Assembly: GCA_961205875.1 (NCBI GenBank)
Contig: OY540811.1
Location: 21,259,248-21,323,247 of the forward strand
DNA: 64,000 nucleotides
From: Sialis fuliginosa
Lineage: Eukaryota > Arthropoda > Insecta > Megaloptera > Sialidae
Direction: 5' to 3'
The notes beneath the pieces are model-generated. The model saw only the letters and a program-made list of their open reading frames with translations. It had not been told where the DNA came from and searched no databases. A program made the position numbers and the translations under genes. Below, piece after piece: positions 1 through 12,282 of this stretch (position 1 is its first letter; every line of letters begins with the position of its first letter).

Positions 1-332
1 TTACATTTCAAAGATTGAAATCTCTACTTTTCAAATTTGTTTGCAGTTAGTTATAGAATTAAAAAAGAAAGTAAAAAATATGTAAATTTTAGTAGAGGAC
101 TTGATAATTTCTTTTAAAAAATGATTGGAAAAAAATATTAAAAATAATTTATTGAACTTTTTTAAAATATATGGTTACCAGTTATCCATAAAAAGGTACG
201 GTTTGGGTTCAGGTTAATGAAAAATACAGGTTTTTTTGGTTTTCGAGTTCGGGTTTTTTTTTGCACATTTTACTCTCTAGAAGCTTAAAATAACCAAAAA
301 ATAAGGTAAATAGGCTTTATTTTTTAATATAT

Positions 333-404
333 TACACGGGTGTCACTCCAATGAGGGTGACATCCGGGGTGTTCCCCCCCTTCCCATTAGCGACGCCACT
401 GCAC
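333..404 (-). mobile_element. Putative DNA-transposon terminus (GC-rich)
   Basis: A GC-rich island in AT-rich DNA. On the minus strand it begins GTGCAGTGGCGTCGCTAATG and continues into GATGTCACCC and GGGTGACACCC, which form a small inverted repeat. CAGTGGCGTCGC-type ends are common at nonautonomous DNA transposons in insects (family knowledge). The opposite end was not identified, so this may be a solo terminus. Confidence 0.4.
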
Positions 405-1426
405 ATACTGATAATCAAAATGCACCAAAAAGATGAAAATATTTCCAGATTACCTCTATTGAGAAAAATTATCAAATATTCTATGTAGTGTAATTAAACA
501 AAATCACGTATTTTATTAAAGAAACATGATCAAATATTTGTCAAAGATCTTTGACATATTTATTTGATAATGTAATAAAAGCCTAAGTTCAAAGAATACT
601 ATTTGCTTCAGAACGGTCTATTTATAATATATATAGAGCTTGCACGTAATTATTTTTTACAAAAAACAAATCATTTTTAGTTATCATGCAATCAAAGAAG
701 TGGTTAAATCGTAAATATTCAATTTTGTTTTATAACAAAAATTGTCTTCATCTCTGGGTTACATAAGCTCGGGTAGAGGGGATTTAATAAATAGCCTTCA
801 CTCTGGATTGCATAATTTCAAAAATTACGACATTGACAGCAGATATTTTGATTACGGGTTGCCGGAAGGCAGTCAGTTAGTATCAGTCCGCCAAGTCAGT
901 AATGGATACTCAGTACTAGGCGTGGTGTTATTATTTTTTTATTATCGATAATTCAGTGACGTTTTTTCGGCTCTAAATTCTAAAGCTAGAATTGTTATGT
1001 GTAATATTAGTGTTAATCGTTGTATTGTTATTTTTTATTGCCAGTGGATAATTATTCAATAAGTGTATTATGGTATTACATTAACATAACCCATGTGAAG
1101 TAAATTTAATTATTCTAATTATATATACTTTTGATTATAAAAACTGTTACCTTTTTTATTTCGTTGGTCGTATAATTGTAATAGTTTTATTTATAATTTG
1201 AAATATTTAAATAATTTTATATCAATACCTCGTTGTTCAAATCGACAGTTTGTAGTTGCTGCTCTATAATTAACAAGTTATTAATGAAATGTTCAATGCA
1301 ATCCGTCGCTTCAGTCAGTATCAATAACAGCTGCTACTAATCATATTTGTATTGAACATAGGCAACAGTAAGTTAAAATTAATAACCTATATATTGTATG
1401 AATACTTTTTAAATCATTATTTAGTA
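405..1426. other. AT-rich noncoding DNA, nothing recognised
   Basis: This lies in the intron downstream of exon E. A moderately GC-richer piece at 742-930 has an open frame of 69 codons from a TTG with no methionine context, splice sites or recognisable motif. I cannot support it as a gene. Confidence 0.5.
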
Positions 1427-1640
1427 TGAGCATTGAGTAAAGAATAACAAGAGAAACAACGCAATGTATTTTGATGAAACGGGGACGATGTTCCAAGCTC
1501 TAGATGGCAGCACTCAAGCCATCTTACAATCGGAACTTGAACTAACTTATTATCCAAGATACAAAATTATCCGTCCCGTACCCCTCGCTTGACAGCTCGC
1601 TAAGCTTAAGCTCCGCCTTTACCCAAACCAGTTTAATATA
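1427..1640 (+). repeat. Dispersed repeat, inverted relative to 5683-5893
   Basis: It contains CATTGAGTAAAGAATAACAA followed by GAGAAACAACG, and further in TAAGCTCCGCC. The same blocks, in the same order, occur on the minus strand at 5893-5683 (CATTGAGTAAAAAATAACAA, GAGAATCAACG, CTAAGCTCCGCC). The two copies flank the inverted repeat complex 1884-5268, making an outer inverted pair. Confidence 0.6.
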
Positions 1641-1883
1641 TATATTACTAGTTTCTGTTCATGATATTGTAAACATCGACGCTTAACTATTTCACACGTT
1701 GTGACTTGTGATTCGTATTATTATTTTATTTTTAACCTTCCGTCGGGCGCGACTGATATATTTGATACATTTCTAACATGAATAAGTATTTATATGTAAT
1801 TGAAAAAGTTATGTTAGTAGTTGGAAAATTTATTGGTATAATAAATGTATTATTAAAATTAAAATAATGAACAAACTCTTTTT

Positions 1884-2695
1884 TAGGGTTCCGAAGAAAC
1901 CCTATTAATCTCACTTTGTCGTCCGTCCGTCCGTCATTATCAGTCAAAGCAAAATATCTCGTTAACTATATAAGCGAATAACTTGTTTTTACTGAACATG
2001 TAAAATAATGCCTTCTAGTAAAAGATGTACTTTGTTGAAAAAATAATTTTTCAGGGTTGATGCTAAAGAGAAGCTAGGTAAACAAAATATTTTTTTTATA
2101 TCAAGGCATGTGGCACGTTAAAATGTATAACCAAACCAGTGGAATTTGACGCTTTTTCTTATTTTTTTTTTAAATCAAAAATTGCGCTAGCAGGGAGCTT
2201 TAAAGCAAATCAAAAAAAAAATTGTTTATCAAGACGTGTGGGATATCAAAATGTAGATTTCAATAAGTAAAATTTGACCCTATTTTTTTATATTTTTTTT
2301 TCTAACTCAAAAATAGCGCCAGCAGGAGGCTAAAAGCATTTTTTAATTTTGTCCCCCCTCTACCTCGGTAACTACTGGTTCAAAAAATCTGCAAAAATTT
2401 TGTAACATGGCTTTAGTGAGACTACCAACGACAAATACTAAAGTCAATTTTAAATTTTGGAATAATAGGGACGGGTGTCAGAATTTTTAATTTTAATTTT
2501 CATATCTAGGCATGTGGGTTGTCGAAATATAGATCTCAATTAGTAGAATATGACCATATTTTTTATTTTTTTTCTAACTCAAAAATGGCGCCTGTAGGAG
2601 GCTAAAAGTAGTATTTTATTTTGTCCCCACCCCCCTCTAACTTTGTAACTACTGGCTCAAAAAATCTGAAAAAAAAAATGGTAATGAGGCATTAA
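1884..2695 (+). repeat. GGGTTCCG repeat, forward arm
   Basis: It starts TAGGGTTCCGAAGAAACCCT, followed by a (GTCC)n tract at about 1919-1935. It then runs through family blocks: GGCATGTGGCAC, AAAATGGCGCC with GGAGGCTAAAAG, GTCCCC-C/T tract, TAACTACTGG and ACCAACGACAAATACTAAAG. The last block set is duplicated (2290-2460 and 2575-2660). It is the inverted counterpart of 4163-5268 and homologous to 25487-26260. Similar GGGTTCCG...CCGTCCGTC repeats are abundant in lepidopteran genomes (general knowledge); no coding capacity was seen. Confidence 0.8.
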
Positions 2696-2699
2696 TATT

Positions 2700-3156
2700 T
2701 CACCCCCTGTCACATATGAAGAGTTGTAATTGGTTTCATTGGATCCGGCGGGAAAAATACCACGTGGGTAGGGGTTTTAGGGGGAAAATCAACCCCCTAA
2801 TTTGCATGGGATTCGAGATATTTACAATTTTGTATAATGAATGAAAACCAAAAAAAAAAAATTAAAAAAAATATATTCACATATAGAGGGTTGTAATTAG
2901 TTTTATTAGATTCGGTGGGAAAAATTCTACGGGAATGGAGGTTTAGAGGGAAAAACAGCCCCCTATCTCACATAGGAGTCGAGATATTTACAATTTTGTA
3001 TAATGAATGAAAACCAAAAAATAAAATAAAACATTTATATTTCACCCACATTCTCATATGAAGGGTTGTTTAAGTTTCATTCGATCTGACGAGAAAAATA
3101 CTATGCGAGCGAGGGTCAACAACCCCCTATCTTACATAGGAACCGAAATATTCCGT
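2700..3156 (+). repeat. Three tandem copies of a ~150-165 bp unit
   Basis: Units at about 2712-2860, 2878-3022 and 3050-3156 share the order CATATGAAGRGTTGTAATT, a GATCC/GATTCGG-GGGAAAAAT block, ACCCCCTAT-type block, and TCGAGATATTTACAATTTTG followed by TATAATGAATGAAAACC. Unit 3 is shortened and diverges after the ATAGGAACCGA block. They sit between the two GGGTTCCG arms. Confidence 0.75.
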
Positions 3157-3310
3157 ACTTATATTATAAATGCGAATGTGGGTCTATCTTTCTGTCTGTT
3201 ACTTTTTCACAGCTAAACCGATCTTAATGAAATTTGGCTGGGAGAAAGCTTGCATTCTGAAGAAGAACATGGGCATAACACTTTTTTGGGTAACGGTTAT
3301 TTAACCCATT
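3157..3310 (+). repeat. LINE-3'-end-like repeat
   Basis: Contains TATAAATGCGAATGTGGGTC, then TCTTTCTGTCTGTTAC, CACAGCTAAACCGATC and TTAATGAAATTTGGC. This block order is typical of 3' regions of RTE-type non-LTR elements in insects (recalled pattern, not searched). No open reading frame belongs to it. Confidence 0.4.
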
Positions 3311-4162
3311 AAGGACCAAAATAACAATTTTTTTCGTCAATCTTTGAGCTCCAAACTTATTAAGAATAACGGAAGTAATATAAATAAAAGTCATGTATTT
3401 TACTATTTTCGAGTGTGCTCTTTCGATTTCCGGGTTCAAAATTGCAATTTTTTGGCTTTGAAAAAAATATGGCGGATTTTAAGTCGAAAAGTATAAAAAA
3501 ATAAGAGATTTTGTATTTTCACTTTTTTTTTCGAGTCGAAAGAGTATCAGAATTGAATTGAAACTATGATCAACGGTGATCGGAGGTATCAGAGTTTAAG
3601 AAAACATTTTTTTTCTCACCTTGAACCATTTTAAACTCACCAAAATGGTAAAAATAATAAAAAAATTTGTAAAATTCAGATTTTTTTGTATTATTCTGCG
3701 ATAATCATGCTTTTATGAGCTACTTATAATAAAAGTGAAATTCTATGTTAGATACACTATTACAGTAAATATTTTCACTCATTCCCCGTTTTTAATTCAA
3801 TATGGTGGGGATAAAAATTAAAAAATCATCATTTTTTTCGGAATTTTTAGTGATGAGACTTTATAAACTACATGTTTTATATCTTTCAGTCATATTCAAA
3901 TTACTGTGTACATTTTGGGGTGCTTTTTTATTGAGTCCCCTTGCCTCTCTGATAGCTGACTTATTTTAGTGTTTGTTTTTGAAACACTTATCGCAAAATC
4001 TCGTCACATTCCTCACACATTATTCTAGTTCTTATTAGACAATTTGAACAAGCTTACAAAAATAAAAAAAAATTCGATGATATTTGGTCAAAAGTAATTT
4101 TAATATCTAATATTTGAGAAATAAAATAAAAGAATTTTTAATTTTCATTGAAGAAGATAAAA
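3311..4162. other. AT-rich spacer of the inverted complex, no feature recognised
   Basis: Homopolymer-rich sequence between the LINE-like piece and the reverse GGGTTCCG arm. Only short open frames with AT-rich codons occur. Confidence 0.5.
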
Positions 4163-5268
4163 AAAATAATTCGGGCAAGACATACACGAGTGTAGGTATG
4201 CCATAAGGGTTCCGAAGTACGTACTACGTGAAATGTTTGGAACCACTTACGGGTGCATTTTTAAGTAAAAGTTAAAATATAAAAAAATGTCAAGTTCTAC
4301 TAATTGAGATCTATATTTTGAAATACCACATGCCTAGATATCAAAATAAAAAATTCTATGACGCCCCTCCATATAATTCTAAAATTTAAAATTATATTGT
4401 TGACTTTAGTATTTGTCGTTGGTAGTCCCACCAAAGCCTCGTTACCAAATTTTTTCAGATTTTTTGAGCCGGTAGTTACAGAGTTAGAGGGAGGGGGGAC
4501 AAAATAAAACACTGCATTTAGCCCCCTACAGGCGCCATTTTTGAGTTAGAAAAAAATAAAAAATATGGTCATGTTCTACGAATTGAGATGTACATTTTGA
4601 CATACCACATGCCTAGATATGAAAATACATTTTTTTAATTCTCTTACACCCCTCCCTATTATTCCAAAATTTAAAATTATATTGTCGACTTTAGTATTTG
4701 TCGTTGGTAGTCCCATCAAAACCTCGTTACCAATTTTTTTCAGATTTTTTGAGCTGGTAGTTACAAGAGTTAGAGGGGGGGGGGCAGAATAAAATACTGC
4801 TTTTAGCCCCCTATAGGCGCCATTTTAGAGTTAGAAAATAAATAAAAATATGGTCAAATTCTACTAATTGAGATGTACATTTTGACATGCCACACGTCTT
4901 GGTATACAATTTTTTTTGGTTTTTTGGGATTTGCTTTAAAGCCCCCTACAGGCACCATTTTTGATTTAGAAAAAAATAGAAAAAAGGTCAAATTCCGCTT
5001 GTTTGGTTATACATTTTAACGTGCCACATGCCATGGTATAAAAAAAATATTTTTTTTACCTAGCTTTAGCTCCTTATTGCCCCCCTTGAAAAATTATTTA
5101 TTCAATAAATTTGTACATATTTTACTAGAGGGTGTCATTTTACATATTCAGTAAAAATTTCAAGTTTCTAGCTGATATAGTTTACGAGCTATTTGGCTTT
5201 GAGTGAAAAGGACGGACGGACGGACGGACGAACGACAAAGTGACATTAATAGGGTTTCTTCGGAACCA
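4163..5268 (-). repeat. GGGTTCCG repeat, reverse arm
   Basis: Read on the minus strand it opens with GGTTCCGAAGAAACCCTATT and a GTCC tract (about 5215-5232) and carries the same blocks as 1884-2695, again with internal duplication of the TGGCGCC/GGGGGCTAAA/GTCCCCCC unit (about 4340-4560, 4600-4850). It ends with CGGAACCCTTATGGCATACC and a GGGCAAGACATACACGAG-complement block that is also present at 26211-26250, so the repeat's true end lies near 4163. Confidence 0.8.
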
Positions 5269-5682
5269 TAAAAACTTATTTTGTATATATTGTTATATGT
5301 AATATGTATCGGTCCACAATCCATATTTTATGTTTAAAGCAATGTAGATACAAAAAACCGCAGAACCATATTTTTAGTTTTGATATATTTTTATATTAAT
5401 TTGAAATGAATAAAACGATCAATCTAATTTTAATTATATCATCAGTAATGTAACATCGCGTCACAATTTTAAATTTCTTACAACTTATAAAAATCTACTT
5501 TAAAGCAAAAATCTATTATATTATTGATAGCAGTATAGCAGCAATTATCTCAAATAATTTTAACATTACATATTTTTTTTGTTTTATTTAAAAGAAAAAG
5601 ATAATAAGTAACGAATAATTTCTTGCAACGTTTTTGTTGCCTTTGTATCACGTATCAGCCGACTTAAAATAATGTAAACAAG

Positions 5683-5893
5683 ACGTTCGTAAATCATTTT
5701 AGAGGGGCGGAGCTTAGAATCTGACGATTTAGTAGAGTCGAAAACCAAATATTTCATATGTATAATTAATAATTTTTTCAATAGATACCAGCACTTCCTG
5801 GGGCTCAAATAGTGCATGGTTCATATATCTACTGCGTTTCAGCTCTCCCGTATACGTTGATTCTCTTGTTATTTTTTACTCAATGGTATGAGT
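5683..5893 (-). repeat. Dispersed repeat, inverted copy of 1427-1640
   Basis: See the partner at 1427-1640 for the shared blocks. On the minus strand it includes GCTGAAACGCAGTAGATATA and CCCAGGAAGTGC. It has no coding capacity and no terminal inverted repeat of its own was found. Confidence 0.55.
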
Positions 5894-6440
5894 AATAACA
5901 TTTACTGGAACTTTCAAAGTGTATGGTTGTATATAAATCATTTTATAATTTTATTTTATGGTACTAAAAAGAATAATTCAAAAATTTAAAAATACTGTTT
6001 TCATATAACGCGTGATTTAAACCTACAATTGTCGAAACACCCTTCTAAAATATTTATTTCGTTATATTTTGTCGTTTATTCCGATTCATTAATATGAACA
6101 TATTTTTATTTATATATTCATTTATTCGCAAAGATATGTTTACAAAATCCAAAAACGCAATAAAGTTCAGTGAAATGGAGTCTGAACTAAATTTGGTAAT
6201 GTAATTTATTCCGATCACCTCAAAAATTATTTCGATGTTGACGACATCGTTCTGTTGTTTGTTTACAAACAACGTCTTAGAATAATCTTGACGGTTTTAT
6301 ATTGTTTTCTCTTTCAATAAAAGATAATTAATTAATGTTTTCTTACATGTCAAAAGTTCTTCCCATAAACATAGAAAATACGTACATAAATAAAATATTT
6401 TACAAAGTTATATTTCTTGAAATAAGAATACATAAGAGAT

Positions 6441-6676
6441 GAGTTCCAAAATTCGTTCATTTCATTTTTTAAAAAATCGAGAAATCAGTGAATTTTTGGC
6501 ATTATTTCATATTGTAATGTCACTTTTGAGTAAAACTCGCTTAACGGGCTTAACCATAATATGATTGAGCTAGTTTTGCTCAAAAATGACATTACCATGT
6601 GAAATAATGCCAAAAATTATTTCAAAATCCACTGACATCTCGGTTTTTTTAATGGAACGAACGAGTTTTGGAACTC
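6441..6676. mobile_element. Foldback MITE (long imperfect inverted repeat)
   Basis: The two halves are complementary for about 105 bp each. GAGTTCCAAAATTCGTTC at the left pairs with GAACGAGTTTTGGAACTC at the right. Inner blocks also pair: TTTTTGGCATTATTTC against GAAATAATGCCAAAAA, and TAATGTCACTTTTGAG against CTCAAAAATGACATTA. No coding capacity; classic nonautonomous foldback structure. Confidence 0.75.
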
Positions 6677-8888
6677 ACCTCCTCATATACATACACAATA
6701 TACAGGATGTTTTATTTTAAGTTGATTTTGAGAGTTAGACAGAAAGAGAAAAATGTCATTGATAAAAGTTTGTATGGTTTCGAAGGAGAAATAAATTGGT
6801 ACTTATGCTTTATTTTTTATTTGGTGGATGATTTGAAGATCAAGAATATTTTTTAAGTAGAATATACATTTTTTATTACACCATCGTATTTTATGAATAA
6901 AAATACTATCCAAAATTTTTTACCAGACTATATTTTTGTAACATTTAACAAAATAAATAGGTTGTTTTACTTTTAAGAACTTTTTACTGGCAAATTTTTA
7001 ATTTTGGAGAAAAATTTCAAGAGATAAAAATAAGCAGTTTTGACAGATTTCGAGGTTATGGAAAAAAACAATTCTATATATGTAGTTATTATATATTATA
7101 TAATTTTTATATAATTATATATTATGTGATTTAATAAAAATATGTCTGATAGATATTTAAGAAAAAAATTGTTTTGATTCATAGAATATAATGATGCAAA
7201 ATAGTATCACTATGACTTTATTGCTCAAGAAAATATATACGTATGTCAAGAAGTTAAAGTATTCATTTGTTGAAGAAAATACATTTTCCTAGAATGGATA
7301 TACAATTTTTTGCTCTGTTTTATAAAACATTTTTACAAAAACGGCTTCGTTCTATGAAAATAAACTAGCTAAAGCTATTTAAAAAAAAAACATTGTATAG
7401 AAAATTCAAGGCAAAAGACAAAACATGCAGCCATTATTATTCACTTGACATTATTATTTCATAATTGGGTGTATACCTTTGGTAATTGATGAAACAAAGC
7501 CAATATTGATTTTTATTAATTAATTTAATCAACTGTCCATACCGAGGAAATACCATCCATTGATTTTAATTGATTCAGTAAATTAATAAAAAGTTATTTG
7601 ATGTGCTATTAGATTTTTAAATAAGTTATTTGTTTTTATTTATTAAGTCTGTATTGAAACAATTTATTTACTATTAACTAGAAGATATAAAAGAATCATT
7701 GTTATACTCAAAATAGACATGGTAAAATATACATCGTTAGTTTTAAAACAATACAAAATTAATTAAAACAAGATACAGTACAATTTGTTTCTCAACAAAA
7801 TTATACATAATTAATTATATATTCAATTATCATGTTTAATAAATGAATGTGATAACAAGTGACATGTAAATATGCTTTCTAGAAAATGTTTATCCACCAA
7901 TTTAATAAGTAATGTGAAATCATTTTAATGAATTAATTAAATATATTAAATATTTTTAAATTAGATGCTAGTCTGTATAAATTTTCGCATGCATGGCTGA
8001 TGAGAAATAAAATGCAAATTCATTTATTAATTAATAGTCACGTTACGTAGCGAAGTAAGGGTTTTTTGTTGTATTATATCAAATTTTTGTTTGCTTAGTT
8101 TAACATTCTAATTGGAAAATTAACAAGAAAATATTTTTAGGTACATAATAAACTTCGTAATAGACATAATATTTAAAAAATCTACATTCTAATTTTACTT
8201 TTTTGAATAATATTAATTATTATTCGCGTTTTATTTTAAAAATACTTACCTAATGTTTTGACTGACATGTCGCAGAAAAGAAAATGAAAAACTTATTACC
8301 TATATAATAATACAAGAATAAGATTTTTATATACATTTACAGTCAAAAGAAAAGACTGGGCGATTTATTTGAGTAACTATCATTAATATCAAAAACATGT
8401 GTTAATTAAAGTTCAATAGGAAATTTAAGCACGCTATTTAATTAATTTATTATTATTATTATTTTTGTCATTGTAAGAAGAATAATAACTTTCCAGTGAT
8501 ATCAAATATGACTTATATTTCCATTTAGAAAAAGGTTTCTTGACGAACAATATAAGTTGCCTTAAAAGTACGCTTGAATTGCCAATTGAACTTTTATTAA
8601 GTAATTTTTTTGATATAATTATTTACGTAAATAAAGTCCTCAGACTTTATTTTTGATAAATTCTGTAAAATTTATACATGAGATAAAGAAAATACCAGTT
8701 ATCATAAAATTGATTCAATGCTTTTGAATTTTTTTTTAATTTTAAAACATTATCTGTAGGTACTGTTAACATAATTTAGAAAGAATTAATTTTATATTGA
8801 TTCATATAAGCAATATTTAGTTTAGTAAAAAAATTGATAATGGTAACATTGTATTTATAAATAATTAGAGTAAAAAATTAATACTTAC
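6677..8888 (-). other. Intron 3' of exon E, nothing recognised
   Basis: Very AT-rich, with an AT-palindromic stretch near 7078-7130. I looked on the minus strand for the next C2A exon (remaining strands and second Asp-rich loop) and found no GC-richer island with splice sites, so that exon is probably outside the window. Confidence 0.5.
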
Positions 8889-9113
8889 AATCGAAATTTT
8901 TCATTCCACCGTGGATTGAGTGTGTGTGGTCTAACACTAGTGGCTCTGATGAACTTGGCCGGTAATTGAGCACTGGATCCAAGACTGTCTCTCTGACACC
9001 GACCACCACGAGGCCCAACCGACCCTGAACCTCCACCACTGGCGGTGAGGACACCATCAGAGCCACTGATACCTCCACCTCCCGGCCCAGTCTCGCGCCG
9101 TTTGAAACTAAGT
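8889..9113 (-). CDS. Internal exon E: C2A loop insertion and NPRWNEKF motif
   Basis: The acceptor is ataatttacag|ACTTAG and the donor is CGATT|gtaagt. One base completes arginine, then 74 codons, then TT of a split Phe/Leu. Residues 1-45 are Gly/Ser/Arg-rich (FKRRETGPGGGGISGSDG, ASGGGSGSVGPRGGR). Residues 49-74 return to C2 sequence: LPAKFIRATSVRPHTLNPRW followed by NEKFR. TLNPRWNEKF is the conserved C2 strand motif (NPxWNExF). The remaining C2A strands, with the later Ca2+-binding loop, must lie in an exon left of this one, but none is recognisable in 1-8888. A second open frame over the same bases (starting MEVSVALMVSS) is a shadow: it lacks family motifs and does not join the neighbouring exons in phase. 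Confidence 0.95.
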
Positions 9114-9280
9114 CTGTAAATTATATGGGAAATTTAAAAAAACAGTCAATACATACAAAATATATACAAATAGTTTCTCGAAACCATTCAGCTATGGCTA
9201 CTTAAAAAATGATCGCTTATGGGAAATTATATTAAAATATCTGCCTTGGGAACCACGGGACTTTCTTACATACAGCGCTT

Positions 9281-9445
9281 CCAGACAGACAGACACACAG
9301 ACATTATGACGAAAATATTCAGAATGGATTCAGAGAAGGTCAAAATGGATAATTCCATTAAAATCCGGATTTCGAAAATAATCGGTTTCACTATACTTAT
9401 ACTATTGTATATATATTTCATATACAAGGTATAAGAAAGTAAAAA
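9281..9445 (+). repeat. Dispersed repeat, copy 1 of 2
   Basis: A CAGACAGACAGACACACAGA tract is followed by GGTCAAAATGGATAATTCCA, AAAATCCGG, ACTTATACTATTGTATAT and TATAAGAAAGTAAAAA. The same order recurs at 42686-42846. It could be a SINE or a LINE 3' tail. It lies in the intron next to exon E; the overlapping open frames are not genes. Confidence 0.7.
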
Positions 9446-9464
9446 TAATATAGTTCCATCTACA

Positions 9465-10147
9465 TAGAGCTGGGCGCGTGAGTAATTTTTACTCACGATC
9501 ACGCACGCTCACGAGAGAAATTTTTAGTCATACCCGCTCACACACGGTTACAAAAAAAAGTATTTACGATCACGCACGCTTACGAATCCTATTTGTTTAC
9601 TCACGCCCGATCACGCACGGCAGGTCACGCTTGAGACACGATTTAATGTAATTGTTGTTAATTAAATTTTGAAATGATAAAATTTAATGTTTTTTACGTG
9701 CTTTATTTTATTGTATTTATATTCATATTATTTCTTCTAAACTACATTTCTAGGAATAGCAAATAAAACAATAATAAAATAAAGCTATAATGCATTTTTA
9801 ATTATTTTTTAGTGTTCCAATAGAGTTGGCAATATTGACCATGGGAAAGTATTTCTAAAAATGACATTTATTATTTATACTGTATTTTTTAATGTCAAAA
9901 TTCATTTAAAAACATTATTATATTTATGCATTATTAGTTCATATATTAAAAAAAAGATCAAATAAGTTTATAAAAAAAATTATCTTCAAAATATACTCAC
10001 GGATTCACGCACGAGAAAAATGTACTCGCGCATGGTCACGTAAGGTTGTTTTAATTTGACTTACGATCACGCACGCTCACGATTCAAGATTTGAAAATCG
10101 CTCCAACTCACGTGACCCAAAAAATTCACGGCCCGCACCCAGCTCTA
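9465..10147. mobile_element. hAT-like nonautonomous element with TIRs and CACGCACGCTCACG subterminal repeats
   Basis: The ends are inverted: TAGAGCTGGGCGCGTGAG on the left, and on the right GCCCGCACCCAGCTCTA (complement TAGAGCTGGGTGCGGGC). Both subterminal zones are crowded with variants of TCACGATCACGCACGCTCAC (9490-9640 and 9995-10090), while the middle is plain AT-rich DNA. Repeated short motifs near both ends are a transposase-binding signature of hAT elements (family knowledge). A clean 8-bp target duplication was not found. Confidence 0.7.
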
Positions 10148-12282
10148 GTCCCGTCATTTATTTACGAGGTCGGTTTGAAAAATTTCACTGTATTTCGAAC
10201 CCAATTATACTACATTAATACCACTTTCATAGGTAAAACTTTTAAATCGTAACCAAAATTTCATTACGAAAATTCGTTTCTAAATGATATTTATATTTGA
10301 TTTTGGCCTTTATTTATGTGCTAATGATGACTTATTATATCACATCATTGATCAGCTTTTCCTTTATCAAAAAAATGACAAAAAAGTTCTACAACCGTGG
10401 GATAATTCATTCAATATCTTGCAGTGTCTTGAGGGTACGTAAGAATATATGTATTACATAATTTTTATTATTATTTGATTTATGTGTTGTAGCACCGAAA
10501 AGAATGGGGAGTCTGGTATAGTTTACATTATTATAATACATAATTCAATTATTTAAAATATATGCTTTATGTTTCATCTTCAATAACTAAAGAATTCTAC
10601 GAGTATTTTTTCATATAAATACGATACATTTTAATAAAGCATATTTGAAACCAAGAGCCAAGTTAAATCTAATTTGAAAATAATTTATTTCAGTACTGAT
10701 TCGGATGAGGATAACAAGATAATCGAAAAATGTATATATTTTTACTAATGGCTAATTTCCACTACATACGCCGTCACCGAACAGGGAAAGAACAAACCAA
10801 CAGAAAATTACATCATATTTGGCATATTGGAGTTGGTCTATATTTTAATTAAAAATCTATCAATTTCCCATATTTTGTTTAGATGATTCGTTGCGTCGGT
10901 GACTGCTTTTGCTCTTTAAAAGTTTGTGGTTCTTTGCAGATGGTTAAAGTTATAGAAAAAAAATCATATTTGAAATACATATATTCGCACTTACTATTTA
11001 CTGTTTATTTATATTTAATATCATAATATAAAATTAAAACATTTATTAAATGAACATTTTAATTTTATGGTTTTTGCATTAATTATAATAATTATTTATA
11101 TAAAAAACATCCATTGAAATAATTTTATATACAAATATACACATTTATATTATATGTAGGTTCATATATACATTTTAAATCATTATTTTTATATAATAAT
11201 AAAGCCTACACCATATCCAGGTTGTATTGATTTGTTAGCATGTATAAATGTTGAGTTTTTAATGTATATAGGTACAATACATATTATAATTATGACATAG
11301 ATATTACCAAAAATAGAATAAATGATTTTGAATTAAGCTTATTATTTTGCTTATTTAAATACGTCGTTTATTAGACGAAGCCGTTATTTTTATATTTATT
11401 TTTCAATAACACATAATGAAAAAATATTCGGATGCTGTAAAAAAATTAGATCTTTATACTTTGAGTAAAACAGTTGTAGGTTTTTCATTTTTCTAGATTA
11501 AATGTATATATATATTTCACCGTGTCTAAAGTAAAAATTAATTGCTAAGAGTCAGCAACAAAACCATTATTATAAGATAAATAGGTTACAGCTGACAAAT
11601 ATAATTTTTATCTCAAGAACTGAGGATAAATTACCTATCTTTGATTTGAATAGCTTAAATTAAAATCATGTTTGAAGTGATAACGTTCAATTTGAAAAAA
11701 TACAAAAGATCTTACTGCCAGCCTTGTTTAACGTCAAGAAAAATTTCATATCTATTTTCAAAAGTACGGTAAAAACAAGAAAAAGTTAATTTGTTTGGTT
11801 TTCGGTTCTTCGAAATTGAGACATTTTATATATAAAATTTGTGGTACATAATATAATATAGTTACAATATATGTTCACAAAAAATAATAAGCTTAATTCG
11901 AAACCATATCTGTTAAATTCTCATTCTGTTCTTTTAAAGCTTAGGGTTTTGAATGAAAGGCATTATATTAAAAACACTGTTATTCTCAATGCGTAGCCCC
12001 GGACAGCCGACCGTTGGGATTTATGCTGCCCTAGGATTCACCACATTGAGTGCTCCAAATCTCAACAGTAATTTGTATTTGTATTTCGTTACACCGTTCT
12101 TATCTCATATTGCTGAATATTTGTAGTTTTGTTCTTCAAGAACTTACGGAGAATTTTGAGTTTTGTGTAACAGATAAATAATAGATAAAAAAATATACTT
12201 TAAATATCCGATTTTACCACTGTTTATTTGTTTGTATTATCATCAATAAATTTTATTATTATTATTAAAAAAATGTATAGAG
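10148..12282 (-). other. Intron between exons E and D, mostly featureless
   Basis: AT-rich with microsatellite-like TATA stretches. A short GC-rich patch at about 11990-12060 (CGTAGCCCCGGACAGCCGAC, then GCTGCCCTAGG) stands out but has no open frame, splice site or recognisable RNA fold that I can defend. Confidence 0.5.

Noticed and set aside
742..951. 69-codon open frame in a moderately GC-rich stretch
   Set aside because: It begins at TTG, has no recognisable motif or splice sites, and lies in an intron-like setting; alternative frames contain stops.
2700..3156. Tandem repeats considered as a CRISPR array
   Set aside because: Units are ~150-165 bp and diverged end to end, with no short identical repeats or unique spacers; the genome is eukaryotic.
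1..8888. Search for the next C2A exon downstream of exon E
   Set aside because: No GC-richer minus-strand island with an acceptor of phase 2 and C2-like sequence was found; it probably lies outside the window.
11990..12060. GC-rich patch considered as a structured RNA gene
   Set aside because: No tRNA boxes, snRNA motifs or convincing stem set could be seen by eye.
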